A DNA stretch of 64,000 nucleotides from Ruminococcaceae bacterium UBA3751 (lineage in GTDB: Bacteria; Bacillota; Clostridia; Oscillospirales; Acutalibacteraceae): positions 1-64,000 of the forward strand of contig DFGL01000027.1 of the NCBI GenBank assembly GCA_002371215.1, written 5' to 3'. Below, one piece after another: positions 32,259-41,613 of this stretch (its first letter is position 1; each line of letters starts with the position of its first letter). The notes under the pieces are model-generated. The model was not told the DNA's origin. It did no database searches and saw only the letters and a program-made list of their open reading frames with translations. The position numbers were made by a program, and so were the translations under genes.

Positions 32259-34113
32259 ACCTTTTGCCTTTTCCCTTCCTCTGCGGCTTTCTGCGGGCAG
32301 AGGAATTATTATTGTTTTTCTGCGGCGCGCCTTTAATAAGACATTTTTCTCCGCTGCCGATTAAATCGTAACGCTTTGCGCGCCTGAGCGCCTCCGTTAC
32401 GAGCTTTTCATTTTCGGGAACGTAGTACTGAAGCAGGGCGCGCTGCAATGCTTTTTCATGGGGATTTTTTGTACAGTAAACCTCCTGCATCGTGTACGGG
32501 TCAATCGCTGTATAGTACATAGTGGTTGAAATCGTCCCCGGGGTCGGGTAAAAATCCTGCACCTGCTCGGGACGGATACGGTGCTTTTTTAAAAACAGCG
32601 CAAGTTCAACGGCGTCGTCAAGCGTTGAACCGGGGTGGCTTGACATAAGATACGGAACGAGGTACTGCTCCTTGCCGACCTTTCCCGTATAATCAAAATA
32701 GCGCTTTGAAAAATCAATATAAGCCTGAATATGCGGCTTTCCCATTTTATCAAGTACGGCGGCTGAGCAATGCTCGGGAGCAACCCTGAGCTGACCGCTG
32801 ACGTGGTACTTTACAAGCTCTCTGAAAAAGCTGTCGTCCTTATCCTTAAGAAGATAATCGTAGCGAATTCCCGAGCGTATAAACACCTTTTTAACGCCCG
32901 GGAGCTGACGGACAGCGCGGAGAATATCAAGATACTCGCTATGGTCAACCGTGAGCTTTTTACAGGGCTCCGGGGCAAGGCATTTCTTCCCCTTGCACAG
33001 CCCGTTTTCCTTTTGTAAATCGCAGGAGGGACGGCGAAAATTAGCCGTAGGACCGCCTATGTCGTGAATATAGCCCTTAAAATCAGGCATTTCTGTAAGA
33101 CTCTTTGCTTCGCGGATTATACTCTCCTTACTCCTTGAGGTAACGTACCTTCCCTGATGAAAGGCGATTGAGCAAAAATTACACGCACCAAAGCAGCCGC
33201 GGTTATGAGTTATTGAAAACTCAACCTCACTGAGCCCCGGAACGCCGCCGAGCGCCTCGTACATAGGGTGGTAGGCGCGGGTATAGGGCAGCTCGTAAAC
33301 TCTGTCAAGCTCCTCGGTTGTAAGAGGAGGCATAGGCGGATTCTGAACAACCATAACCTTGCCGTGCTTTTGCTTTATCACTTTGCCGCGGATATGGTCC
33401 TGCTCATCCTGCTGAATTCTTGAAGCCTTGGCATATTCGGTTTTGCTGTTTTTTACGTTGTCAAAGCTCGGGCACTCAACGCCGATATAGGGAGTTTCGC
33501 GGACGTCAACGGCATAAGTCGTTCCCTTAATATCGTGCAGTTCAGTTATGCTTTCTCCGTTATTAAGCCTGTGGGCAAGCTCTTTAATCTGGTTTTCGCC
33601 CATACCGTGAATGAGCAAATCCGCGCCCGAATCGACGAGAATACTCGGCTTAACGGAATCGGACCAGTAATCGTAATGGGCAAAGCGGCGAAGCGAAGCC
33701 TCAAGCCCTCCGATAACGACGGGAACCTCGGGATAGAGCTGTTTAACCGCCTTTGTATATGCAATAACGGCTCTGTCAGGGCGCTTTCCCGTCTTTCCGC
33801 CGGCAGTATACGCATCAAACGAACGGCGCTTTTTGGCAACGGTATAATGCGCTACCATACTGTCAATATTTCCGCTCGTTACAAGATAGGCAAGCCGCGG
33901 CTTTCCAAACTGAACAAAATCAGCCGTGCTATGCACATCGGGTTGGCTTAGTACGGCTACTTTAAAGCCCTCTGCTTCAAGGACTCTTGTTATTATTGCT
34001 GCGCCGAAAGAGGGATGGTCAACGTAAGCGTCACCTGTAATATAGACAAAATCCGCCTCGTCCCATCCTCTTTGGAGCATATCTTTTTTATTAACGGGTA
34101 AAAAGGAGTTCAT
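32245..34113 (-). CDS. YgiQ-family radical SAM protein
   Basis: Radical S-adenosylmethionine enzyme of the YgiQ/UPF0313 family, 622 residues, full length. An N-terminal B12-binding-like region (about 1-200: ITGDAYVDHPSFGAAI, PVVIGGLEASLRRFAHYDYW) precedes the radical SAM core with the cluster motif CFGACNFC (CxxxCxxC) near 310. DFYPTPGTISTTMYYT is a conserved family segment near 530. The C-terminus is basic (RRKPQRKGKGKRYEKR). The reaction is unknown. Its ATG overlaps the ftsK stop codon by one base (TAATG). Confidence 0.93.
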   Translation of the reverse strand: MNSFLPVNKKDMLQRGWDEADFVYITGDAYVDHPSFGAAIITRVLEAEGFKVAVLSQPDVHSTADFVQFGKPRLAYLVTSGNIDSMVAHYTVAKKRRSFDAYTAGGKTGKRPDRAVIAYTKAVKQLYPEVPVVIGGLEASLRRFAHYDYWSDSVKPSILVDSGADLLIHGMGENQIKELAHRLNNGESITELHDIKGTTYAVDVRETPYIGVECPSFDNVKNSKTEYAKASRIQQDEQDHIRGKVIKQKHGKVMVVQNPPMPPLTTEELDRVYELPYTRAYHPMYEALGGVPGLSEVEFSITHNRGCFGACNFCSIAFHQGRYVTSRSKESIIREAKSLTEMPDFKGYIHDIGGPTANFRRPSCDLQKENGLCKGKKCLAPEPCKKLTVDHSEYLDILRAVRQLPGVKKVFIRSGIRYDYLLKDKDDSFFRELVKYHVSGQLRVAPEHCSAAVLDKMGKPHIQAYIDFSKRYFDYTGKVGKEQYLVPYLMSSHPGSTLDDAVELALFLKKHRIRPEQVQDFYPTPGTISTTMYYTAIDPYTMQEVYCTKNPHEKALQRALLQYYVPENEKLVTEALRRAKRYDLIGSGEKCLIKGAPQKNNNNSSARRKPQRKGKGKRYEKR

Positions 34114-36656
34114 TAATAATCCTCCGCGTTATCCGCTGTATCGTAATCGTCATAATCTTCTTCGGGAGCACTCTCCGCGCTGTCAAAGCTCATCTGCTCG
34201 GAATTTTCGTTTGTAAACTCGGGAGTCGGTCCGTTAGCCTTCATCTGAATCCACTGCTGCATATTGATTCTTATTTCACGCGGCTTTGCACCGTCCTGAG
34301 GGCCGATAATTCCCTTTTCTTCAAGCTGGTCCATAATCTTTGAGCCGCGCGAATAACCAACGCCGAGCTTTCTTTGAAGGAAGGAGGTTGAAGCACGTCC
34401 GTTTTCAAGAACGACCTCAACGGCGTTTTCAAACAGCGGGTCAAGATTTTCGCCGCTCTCCTCTTCACCGAAGCCCTGAGAGCCCTTTTCCTGAACAGCT
34501 TTGCTTTCAATTTCCTTCTGAATTTCATCGCTGTACTGACTTTCGCCCTGATTTTTAATGAAATCGCAGAGTTCCTCTACCTCTTCATCGCTGATATAAC
34601 AGCCCTGAACACGAAGCGGCTTGCTTGCTCCGATTGGCGAATAGAGCATATCGCCGTGGCCGAGAAGCTTTTCGGCTCCGCCCGTATCAAGAATAGTACG
34701 TGAATCTATCTGAGAGGATACGGTAAGCGCAATACGGGAGGAGATATTCGCCTTAATAAGGCCTGTGATAACGTCTACCGACGGTCTCTGAGTGGCGATT
34801 ACAAGGTGCATACCCGCAGCACGCGCCATCTGCGCAAGGCGGCAGATACTGTCCTCAACCTCTTTTGGGGCAGCCATCATCAAATCGGCAAGCTCGTCAA
34901 TACAGATAACGATTTTAGGCATCGGCTCCATATCGGGATGCTTTTTAACAAATTTATTATAGCCCGCAATATCGCGCACGCCCGTATCGGAAAACGCCTG
35001 ATAACGCTTCAGCATTTCCGAAACTGCCCAGCCGAGAGCACCCGACGCCTTTCTTGCGTCCGTTACAACGGGAACGAGAAGGTGCGGAATATTTTCATAT
35101 TTTGAAAACTCAACCTTCTTCGGGTCAATCATAAGGAATTTAACCTCATCGGGCTTTGCTCTGTAAAGAATAGACACGATAATCGAGTTCATACATACGG
35201 ATTTACCCGAGCCGGTTGTACCCGCAATAAGAAGGTGGGGCATTTTTGCAATATCGCAGAAAACGGTATTGCCCGCTATATCTTTACCGAGAGCCGCAGA
35301 AAGCAGCGAGCTCTGATTATCAAATTCGGGGATTTCAATAACCTCGCGGATTGAAACCATATTTTTAACGTTATTCGGAACTTCTATTCCGACTGCAGCC
35401 TTGCCGGGAATAGGCGCTTCAATACGGACGTTTGTTGCCGCAAGGTTAAGCGCAATATCGTCGGAAAGGTTGGTGATTTTTGAAATTCTGATACCCGCCG
35501 CGGGCTTAAGCTCATAACGGGTTACCGTGGGACCGCGGGATATATCCGTAATTTCCGCCGTTACTCCGAAGGAGGCAAGGGTGCTTATAAGAAGCTCGGC
35601 GTTGCTTTTCAGCTCGTTGCTTATATCCTTAGCGGATTTATGCTTTGCTACAGAGAGGATATTTATGGGAGGAAGCTTGTACTCCTTAACGGTTTTATTC
35701 ATCTCCTCATCGGTTACTGTGAAATCTTCAACCGGTGATTTATCCTCTTCCTTCTTTTCGGGCTTTTTCTCCTCGCTTGCGTCCTTGACAATATCGTCAA
35801 TAGACTTAGTTTTTTTATGGGTTTCTCTCTGCTCCTGCTTATTCCTTGTTGACTCGTTAATCTCGCGGATTAAATCGTCCATATCGTCAACAGTTTCAAG
35901 CTTCTCGGCAGGCTTTTTAGACCTTGAGCGCGCGGGCTTGTCCTGATTATCTACAACCTCGCCGTCATCGTAGCCGTCAAGGAATACGTCAATATTTCTG
36001 CTGCGGCGGCGCTCACGCCTCTCCTCGATATAAGGAGTTGCCTTTTCAACCGCTTTTTTAACGGGTTTTGTTGTGTTTTTAAAGAACTGATTAAGCGTTG
36101 CCTTTGAAAGCAGAAGAACGTCAACAAAGAATAGAAGCAGCGTTACGATTATTGAGGGCGCCTTGCCCATAGTGAGAAGCAGCCATCCGATAAACGCGCC
36201 GAAAAATCCGCCGTTAAAGGTTTTTGGGGCAATTAAATATGCGTACGATACGGTATCCCAGAATTTAGTATGGGTTTCGCCCTGAACGACGTGGATGAAC
36301 GTTGACGCGAGCAAAACGAGAAGAACGATAAGGATGATTTCAAAACTCATACGCTTATCGGGCTTTTTAACTGTAAACAGGAACGAATATACAAGGCAGA
36401 GAAGCGGAAAAACGATAGCCGCAAACCAGCCGAAAAGACCTATATAAAAGTTATGTACAATTCTCCAGACTCCATCGCCCGATATAACGGCGATAAAAAA
36501 GAACAAAACGGAAAGCGCAAAAATTACAATACTGATAATTCTTGCGTTGTTTTCAAGTCTTTGCTCCTCAGAGAGCCTTTCCTGCTCAGCCTTTGCTTTT
36601 GAAGCCGACCTTTTACTGCCGTTTTCAGTTTTCTTAGTGTTTTTTGTATTTGCCAT
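34113..36656 (-). CDS. FtsK/SpoIIIE DNA translocase
   Basis: Membrane-anchored ATP-driven DNA pump that moves chromosome ends through the division or sporulation septum. The 847 residues comprise four predicted membrane helices (about 40-190), a charged linker (about 195-330), and the motor with GTTGSGKS Walker A near 500 and VICIDELADLM Walker B near 600. The C-terminal winged-helix gamma domain (about 745-810: STSFLQRKLGVGYSRGSKIM) reads directing sequences. A TepA-like protease gene lies nearby, as in Bacillus. SpoIIIE and vegetative FtsK cannot be told apart here. Confidence 0.95.
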   Translation of the reverse strand: MANTKNTKKTENGSKRSASKAKAEQERLSEEQRLENNARIISIVIFALSVLFFFIAVISGDGVWRIVHNFYIGLFGWFAAIVFPLLCLVYSFLFTVKKPDKRMSFEIILIVLLVLLASTFIHVVQGETHTKFWDTVSYAYLIAPKTFNGGFFGAFIGWLLLTMGKAPSIIVTLLLFFVDVLLLSKATLNQFFKNTTKPVKKAVEKATPYIEERRERRRSRNIDVFLDGYDDGEVVDNQDKPARSRSKKPAEKLETVDDMDDLIREINESTRNKQEQRETHKKTKSIDDIVKDASEEKKPEKKEEDKSPVEDFTVTDEEMNKTVKEYKLPPINILSVAKHKSAKDISNELKSNAELLISTLASFGVTAEITDISRGPTVTRYELKPAAGIRISKITNLSDDIALNLAATNVRIEAPIPGKAAVGIEVPNNVKNMVSIREVIEIPEFDNQSSLLSAALGKDIAGNTVFCDIAKMPHLLIAGTTGSGKSVCMNSIIVSILYRAKPDEVKFLMIDPKKVEFSKYENIPHLLVPVVTDARKASGALGWAVSEMLKRYQAFSDTGVRDIAGYNKFVKKHPDMEPMPKIVICIDELADLMMAAPKEVEDSICRLAQMARAAGMHLVIATQRPSVDVITGLIKANISSRIALTVSSQIDSRTILDTGGAEKLLGHGDMLYSPIGASKPLRVQGCYISDEEVEELCDFIKNQGESQYSDEIQKEIESKAVQEKGSQGFGEEESGENLDPLFENAVEVVLENGRASTSFLQRKLGVGYSRGSKIMDQLEEKGIIGPQDGAKPREIRINMQQWIQMKANGPTPEFTNENSEQMSFDSAESAPEEDYDDYDTADNAEDY

Positions 36657-36677
36657 TATTTAATCCTTTATGTTTTA

Positions 36678-37538
36678 TTATCTGACGATTAACTGTACTA
36701 TTCCGATTACAACTACAATTATCGCCATACTTAAATCGTAATATGATATGTACTTGAGATAGCCTTTTTTAATAATATTGGTAAGAAGCCTTACCGAGAA
36801 GAAAGCTACGGGAGCGGAAAGCACGAGCCCGATTATAACGGGAACTATTCCGCTTTTTATATCTGCCGTACAGAGCTGAACTATACCCGTTACAAGAAGA
36901 ACGGGAACGCTCAGAACAAATGAATAGCGAAGCGCGAGCTTCTGGGAAATGCCTAAAATAACAAGAATACTGAACACTCCGCCGATAAGCGCAAGCCCCG
37001 AAACGGGGATAAACACGAGGCTGCATACGCCAACTGCCGCCGCCATAGGTACGGTTATGAACTTGGTATTGCTGTCATCCGTAAGCTGCCTTGATGAGAA
37101 GAAAATCAAGGCGCCGAGAATGGCAAGGAAGAGCCCGTCGTCAAAAATAGTATTATTATATGCGCTGGACTGAAGCACTTTATAAAGCATACCGTTTTTG
37201 CCTATTGGGATAAGCCATAAAAGCATTGGGCAAAACGAGATAAGAGTCATTAGCATAAGCTTACGCGTTGGCTTTGCGGCGTTGAAACTGAACTCTTTTT
37301 TTACAAGGTCCCTTCCCGTTGAAAAGAATTCCGTTGCAAGCCTTGCAAAAAGCTTGAAGCTTGCAAGGAAAATTCCTATTGCAATTCCTATATTAATTGC
37401 GCCCGTTACCGAGGCAAAGGAGCCGTCCGCTTTACCCGCAAAATCATGGTAGATTGAGGAATGAGCGCTCTGGCTTACGGGAATTATATACGTTATAGCC
37501 TGTAATATGGCCTGAAATATCGCAGTTATAATTGACAT
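36678..37538 (-). CDS. UppP/BacA-like membrane protein with altered active-site motifs
   Basis: Multi-pass protein of 286 residues (about eight helices) resembling undecaprenyl-diphosphate phosphatase, which recycles the lipid carrier of wall synthesis. The start at 37538 is supported by GGAGGAG and by alignment of the N-terminus with the family. Where UppP has PxSSTxH it has PVSQSAHSS (20-28). Where UppP has PGxSRSG it has PVSGLALIGG and lacks the arginine. The later ISQKLALRYSFVLSVPVLL segment still matches the family's S-R-K-A-A-E-F-S-F-like stretch. Phosphatase activity is therefore likely modified or uncertain. Confidence 0.75.
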   Translation of the reverse strand: MSIITAIFQAILQAITYIIPVSQSAHSSIYHDFAGKADGSFASVTGAINIGIAIGIFLASFKLFARLATEFFSTGRDLVKKEFSFNAAKPTRKLMLMTLISFCPMLLWLIPIGKNGMLYKVLQSSAYNNTIFDDGLFLAILGALIFFSSRQLTDDSNTKFITVPMAAAVGVCSLVFIPVSGLALIGGVFSILVILGISQKLALRYSFVLSVPVLLVTGIVQLCTADIKSGIVPVIIGLVLSAPVAFFSVRLLTNIIKKGYLKYISYYDLSMAIIVVVIGIVQLIVR

Positions 37539-37680
37539 TATTTTCTCCTCCGAACAGCGCCGCGTTATCAAGATAATACCCTGAGCGTATATAGTCATAC
37601 GGATTTGTTGAGCGGCTTTTCTGCTCCGTTTTTTCGTATTTGCCGAAAACATCGGTTAAGCTAACAATCGTGTACAGCAC
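37444..37680 (-). CDS. Possible YlzJ-like small protein
   Basis: GTG at 37680 lies inside the end of the tepA-like gene with GAGGGGG upstream. The product starts [17 protein letters not shown] and has [16 protein letters not shown], which recalls the YlzJ family, encoded beside tepA in Bacillus and Clostridia. The open frame runs 95 bases into the UppP-like gene in another frame, so the true end or reality of the gene is uncertain. A diverged or decaying YlzJ is the most economical reading. Confidence 0.45.
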   Translation of the reverse strand: MLYTIVSLTDVFGKYEKTEQKSRSTNPYDYIRSGYYLDNAALFGGENNVNYNCDISGHITGYNVYNSRKPERSFLNLP

Positions 37681-38368
37681 CGCTATCCCCCTCAATTTCA
37701 TCATTAAGAAATTCAAGCGCGTCCGAAAGCCCGCCGAGCTCATCAATAAGCCCGCATTTAACAGCCTCCTCGCCGTCAAGAACAGTTCCCACGTCCATTA
37801 TAAGCTCGCCCGTTTTCATCATAAGAGAGCGGAAGCGCTTTTCGCTGATTTTAGAATTATTCTCAACGAACTTAACAATTCTGTCCTGCATTTTTTCAAA
37901 ATAAGACAGAGTCTGAGGAACGCCGAGAACCGTTCCGTTCATTCTGACGGGGTGAACGGTCATTGTGGCGCTCGGAACTATAAAGCTCCTTTTACAGCTC
38001 ACTGCGAGCGGAACGCCGATTGAATGGCCGCCGCCGAGGACGAGAGACGCGGTGGGCGTTTTCATAGTTGAAAGAAGCTCGGCAATGGCAAGCCCCGCTT
38101 CAACGTCGCCGCCTACGGTATTGAGGATAATAAGAAGCCCCTCAATATCCCTGCTCTCCTCTATAGCAACGAGCTGGGGAATAACGTGCTCGTATTTAGT
38201 TGTTTTATTCTGGCTCGGAAGGATAAAGTGCCCCTCAATCTGACCGATAACGGTAAGGCAGTGGATAAAATGCCCGTCCTTTTTAACGGTGATTGAGCCC
38301 GTTTCAAATTCGGAGCGGCGCTCCTCCTCGCCTTCAATGTTTTCATTTTCTTCAGCTTTTTCGCACAT
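37661..38368 (-). CDS. tepA: TepA-like ClpP-fold serine protease
   Basis: ClpP-class serine peptidase of 235 residues, like Bacillus TepA/YmfB, which affects protein export and lies near spoIIIE. An acidic N-terminal 25 residues precede the core. [17 protein letters not shown] (83-99), [13 protein letters not shown] with nucleophile Ser116 and TVHPV with His139 match the catalytic layout. No signal peptide is seen. The conserved neighbourhood (tepA, YlzJ-like, ftsK/spoIIIE) supports the call. Lon/SppA-type peptidases are excluded by motif spacing. Confidence 0.88.
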   Translation of the reverse strand: MCEKAEENENIEGEEERRSEFETGSITVKKDGHFIHCLTVIGQIEGHFILPSQNKTTKYEHVIPQLVAIEESRDIEGLLIILNTVGGDVEAGLAIAELLSTMKTPTASLVLGGGHSIGVPLAVSCKRSFIVPSATMTVHPVRMNGTVLGVPQTLSYFEKMQDRIVKFVENNSKISEKRFRSLMMKTGELIMDVGTVLDGEEAVKCGLIDELGGLSDALEFLNDEIEGDSGAVHDC

Positions 38369-38461
38369 ATAAACACCTCAAAAAAAGTATGCCCGAAAAA
38401 AGCAGAATTTTACACATCTTATATTTTAACATTAATTTAAAAAAAATTCAATATATATTAT

Positions 38462-38493
38462 AAAAATAAAATAACGGGGCAAAAACGCCCCGT
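38462..38493 (-). terminator. Terminator of the beta-helix surface protein gene
   Basis: Minus-strand ACGGGGC-gttttt-GCCCCGT followed by TATTTTATTTTTA, 11 bases after the stop codon. Confidence 0.85.
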
Positions 38494-38504
38494 ATTTTGT
38501 GTTT

Positions 38505-41450
38505 CTATCTGATTTTTACTTTAACGGTTTTTGAAAGTCCGTTCTGTGTATAAACGTATATTTTAACGCTGCCCTTTTTCTTTGCTTTGATATTGCCCTT
38601 CTTGTCTACGGTTGCAATCTTCTTATTGCTGCTCTCGTAGCGGAATTTGGCAATATGGGTTGCAACCTTGCCTTTAGTCTTAAGCGTTGCTTTGATTTTT
38701 GCTTTTTTACCTTTTTTCAAATTGAGCTTGCTCTTTTTGATTTTAATTCCCGTCGGGTTGCCTTTTTTACCGCCCGGGGTTGCGCAGTGCACTGATTTGG
38801 ATTTGCTCATTATCCTGTTTCCCGCGGCAGTCTTTTTGTAAGCTACTACAATGTACTTGTAATACTTGCCCTTTTTGAGCTTCTTAAAGGTTTTCTTTAC
38901 CGTTTTGGGATTTGTTACGGTTGCAAGGCGGGTCATATTCTGACCGCAGGGAGCGCCGTAAATGATATAGCCGCTCGCGCCGTTTACTCTTTTCCATTTC
39001 AGCGTTATCGACTTTTTCTTTGAGGTCGCTTTAAGCATTAAGCGCTGATATTCCGCGCCCGCAACGTCTTTTTTATCCGTATTGGTTTTCTTAATCGCCT
39101 GCTCCGCCTTTTCCTCGGTCTGCATTGCCGCCTCCTCGGGAGTCAGAACGGGAGCGGGAGTCGGTGTCGGCGCAGGTGTCGGAGTCGGTGCGGGAGTCGG
39201 CTCTTTGTAATCGGGATTTGCCGCGCCGCAGCGCTTGCACACCTTTTCGTTGTCGCCGAAATCGTGTATAGCTGTTACTTTTGTTATTCCCACAGCGCCG
39301 CCTTCTGCGACCAGTCCGCTGTATGAAGGCTCTCCGTTGATAATTAACGGTGTTTCAGTCTTTGGAAATGCGTACCCGTAGTCGGTAGCAACCGTAACCA
39401 TCACGTAATAGCTTTTATCTCCTTCAAGCGTTCCGATAAACGGCTCGCCATTAATATCGTATTCTGATTTTGTTGTCCAGTTAGCCATTGCACGGCAGTG
39501 TGAGTTCTCGGGAAGGGTAATATTTGGTTGGTTGGTTTGGTTGTCCCAATCCCAATTATTAAAGTTATCTTTTTGCGTTGTTGTAACAGTTTTGCAAAGC
39601 GGTGCAACTATCTCAACATCAGGCACAGCAGGCAGCAACTTATACATCGGACGATAGATTTCCAAACCATCCCCGGTGATTTTTGTTGTTCTGACAACCG
39701 AAGAATCAACTGAAAGAGCCAATATAGAATCATATTCTGTCATTGGTTTGGAGGTAAACATCTGGATTTCTCTGTATCCATCTTTGGCAAATATTGTCAT
39801 CGTGCGATAGGCGTCTTCGCCATAATTATTATTTATTATTTTTTCCACAGTATCGCCAACATCACCTGTGAGAACTATCGGCTCCATTAAATCCACCCCG
39901 TCAGGAGAAGAAAAATGCATCGTTAAGGTCGGATTTGCCCAGCGGTACTTAACGGATGTTTCATCGGTTATGCTTACATTTACTGCGCTGCCGGGCATAA
40001 GCGTTACAGTATCGTTGTCCCCAACTGTAATATCATAACCGTCAAAATATTTTCCTTTAGGAGCTTTCACGGTGCTTTCGTCAGGGCTTTGGGGAACGGT
40101 ATCGCCTAAAAGGACACTCAGTTCGGCGTCTTCAAAAACGCTCTGTGAAGCAAGCCAATTGTCACCAATTGTTCCGCCATTGGAGTTAAAATAAACCGTA
40201 TATTTGGGGATTGCCTGTATTTCTACTTCTCCGTCAGCGTTTTTATAAGGCTTGTAGCCTTGCTGGTTGGCGAAAAAGAACTTTGACAGCTCGTCGTTTT
40301 CATGATAGGTATTAAATCCACTCGTCACCACCCCGGTGCCGTGCGAGCTGATACCTATTGAGGCGCCGTCTTCCAGGGCCCCCGTAAGATTGACAGTCCA
40401 GTTTCCGTAAGCGGGCTGGACGTCCACATCGTTTGCGGTGCTTACCTCGGTAGCGGTATTAAGGCAGTAGTTGTCCTTGATGACGGGACTTCCTTTTACA
40501 TAAAAGCCCGTGCCCCAAACGGCAACGCCGCCGCCGCGTTCATGCGTATAATAATTACTACTATACTCTACATAGTTACCTGTAATGCTACCGCCGTTGA
40601 GGTAGAACTTAAAATCGTTGCCTATATAGACGCCGCCGCCACAGTGGTCGTTTTTTGTGTAATTCAGTGTGATGGTTCCACCGTTCATTGTGAATGTTCC
40701 TTGACCTCCAACGCCACCGCCGTTATAGTATGAAAAGTTTTCAGAGAGCAGACCGCCGTTCATCACAAACGTACAGCCGGATTTCACAACAGAAACACCG
40801 CCGCCAAAACTGTTTGCAATATTTTTGCTGATTTCACCATCCTCCAGAATAAAACTGCCTGCATAGACGGCAACGCCGCCGCCTTCATAAGATGAATAGT
40901 TGCTTTCGATTTTTCCGCCGTACATATTGAAGGCGCCGTTTCCGTTTACAAATACGCCGCCGCCGTTGTCGGTGCAGCGATTGTTGCATATAGAACCCCC
41001 GTACAGATTCAGGGTTCCTCCCATAACACATAAACCGCCGCCGGTATAAATACCGCTGACGCTGGAAGTTGTCGTGTAGCCTCCGGTAATTTTTCCGTTT
41101 TCTCCGCTGTCTATGATATTCAGCGTACCTTCTACGCGCATAACGTATCCGTGCTTTTGTTTAGCGGTAAGATTTTTGTTTACCTCAAAGCCGTTTAAAT
41201 CCAGAGTGACGGTTACGCCGCTCGGGACGGTCAGGATACTGCTATCGTTCTTTACAGTATCAGTCACGTCCTCGCCGAGCGTGATACAGCCGCCGAGCGC
41301 CATTTTTTCTTTCAGCGCGGACCAGCTGTAAACTACCCACGGGCTATCCTCTGTTCCGCTGCCCGTTGTTGGGGTTTCGCTTTCGGCAAAGACGGGAGTT
41401 GCCGAAAGAAGAAAGATTATCGCTAATAAAAATGCTGTCAATTTTTTCAT
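38505..41450 (-). CDS. Secreted beta-helix-like surface protein with fibronectin III and Ig-like tail
   Basis: Exported protein of 981 residues. The ATG at 41450 (AAAGGA upstream) begins a signal peptide MKKLTAFLLAIIFLLSATPV, cleaved after FA. About residues 120-320 hold six repeats of roughly 25-33 residues with a GGGV/Y-x-V start and N-G-G-x-I-x-x-N core (for example NGGGVFVNGNGAFNMYGGKI), consistent with a right-handed beta-helix. Two or three beta-rich domains follow, then a Pro/Thr linker (about 765-785, PTPAPTP repeats), a fibronectin III-like domain with KKLKKGKYYKYIVVAY, and a C-terminal bacterial Ig-like 2 domain (KIATVDKKGNIKAKKKGSVK). The role is likely adhesion or glycan binding. 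Confidence 0.85.
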   Translation of the reverse strand: MKKLTAFLLAIIFLLSATPVFAESETPTTGSGTEDSPWVVYSWSALKEKMALGGCITLGEDVTDTVKNDSSILTVPSGVTVTLDLNGFEVNKNLTAKQKHGYVMRVEGTLNIIDSGENGKITGGYTTTSSVSGIYTGGGLCVMGGTLNLYGGSICNNRCTDNGGGVFVNGNGAFNMYGGKIESNYSSYEGGGVAVYAGSFILEDGEISKNIANSFGGGVSVVKSGCTFVMNGGLLSENFSYYNGGGVGGQGTFTMNGGTITLNYTKNDHCGGGVYIGNDFKFYLNGGSITGNYVEYSSNYYTHERGGGVAVWGTGFYVKGSPVIKDNYCLNTATEVSTANDVDVQPAYGNWTVNLTGALEDGASIGISSHGTGVVTSGFNTYHENDELSKFFFANQQGYKPYKNADGEVEIQAIPKYTVYFNSNGGTIGDNWLASQSVFEDAELSVLLGDTVPQSPDESTVKAPKGKYFDGYDITVGDNDTVTLMPGSAVNVSITDETSVKYRWANPTLTMHFSSPDGVDLMEPIVLTGDVGDTVEKIINNNYGEDAYRTMTIFAKDGYREIQMFTSKPMTEYDSILALSVDSSVVRTTKITGDGLEIYRPMYKLLPAVPDVEIVAPLCKTVTTTQKDNFNNWDWDNQTNQPNITLPENSHCRAMANWTTKSEYDINGEPFIGTLEGDKSYYVMVTVATDYGYAFPKTETPLIINGEPSYSGLVAEGGAVGITKVTAIHDFGDNEKVCKRCGAANPDYKEPTPAPTPTPAPTPTPAPVLTPEEAAMQTEEKAEQAIKKTNTDKKDVAGAEYQRLMLKATSKKKSITLKWKRVNGASGYIIYGAPCGQNMTRLATVTNPKTVKKTFKKLKKGKYYKYIVVAYKKTAAGNRIMSKSKSVHCATPGGKKGNPTGIKIKKSKLNLKKGKKAKIKATLKTKGKVATHIAKFRYESSNKKIATVDKKGNIKAKKKGSVKIYVYTQNGLSKTVKVKIR

Positions 41451-41491
41451 AGTTTCAAATCCTTTCAAAAATTAATTAAATCGCTATATTT

Positions 41492-41520
41492 ATAATATCA
41501 CAATTTGCTTGTTTTGTAAA
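41492..41520 (-). promoter_or_regulatory. Promoter of the beta-helix surface protein gene
   Basis: Minus-strand TTTACA, 17 bases, TATTAT, 42 bases before the ATG. Confidence 0.75.
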
Positions 41521-41554
41521 GTTTTACAGAGTTTTAATATATAATAAATAATGT

Positions 41555-41583
41555 TTTACATATCAACTAAAATATGGTATAAT
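41555..41583 (+). promoter_or_regulatory. Promoter of the femX-like gene
   Basis: Plus-strand TTTACA, 17 bases, TATAAT, 30 bases before the ATG; CAAGGAG is the ribosome binding site. Confidence 0.85.
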
Positions 41584-41613
41584 GATATTTAATGTAATTC
41601 AAGGAGTAAAGCT

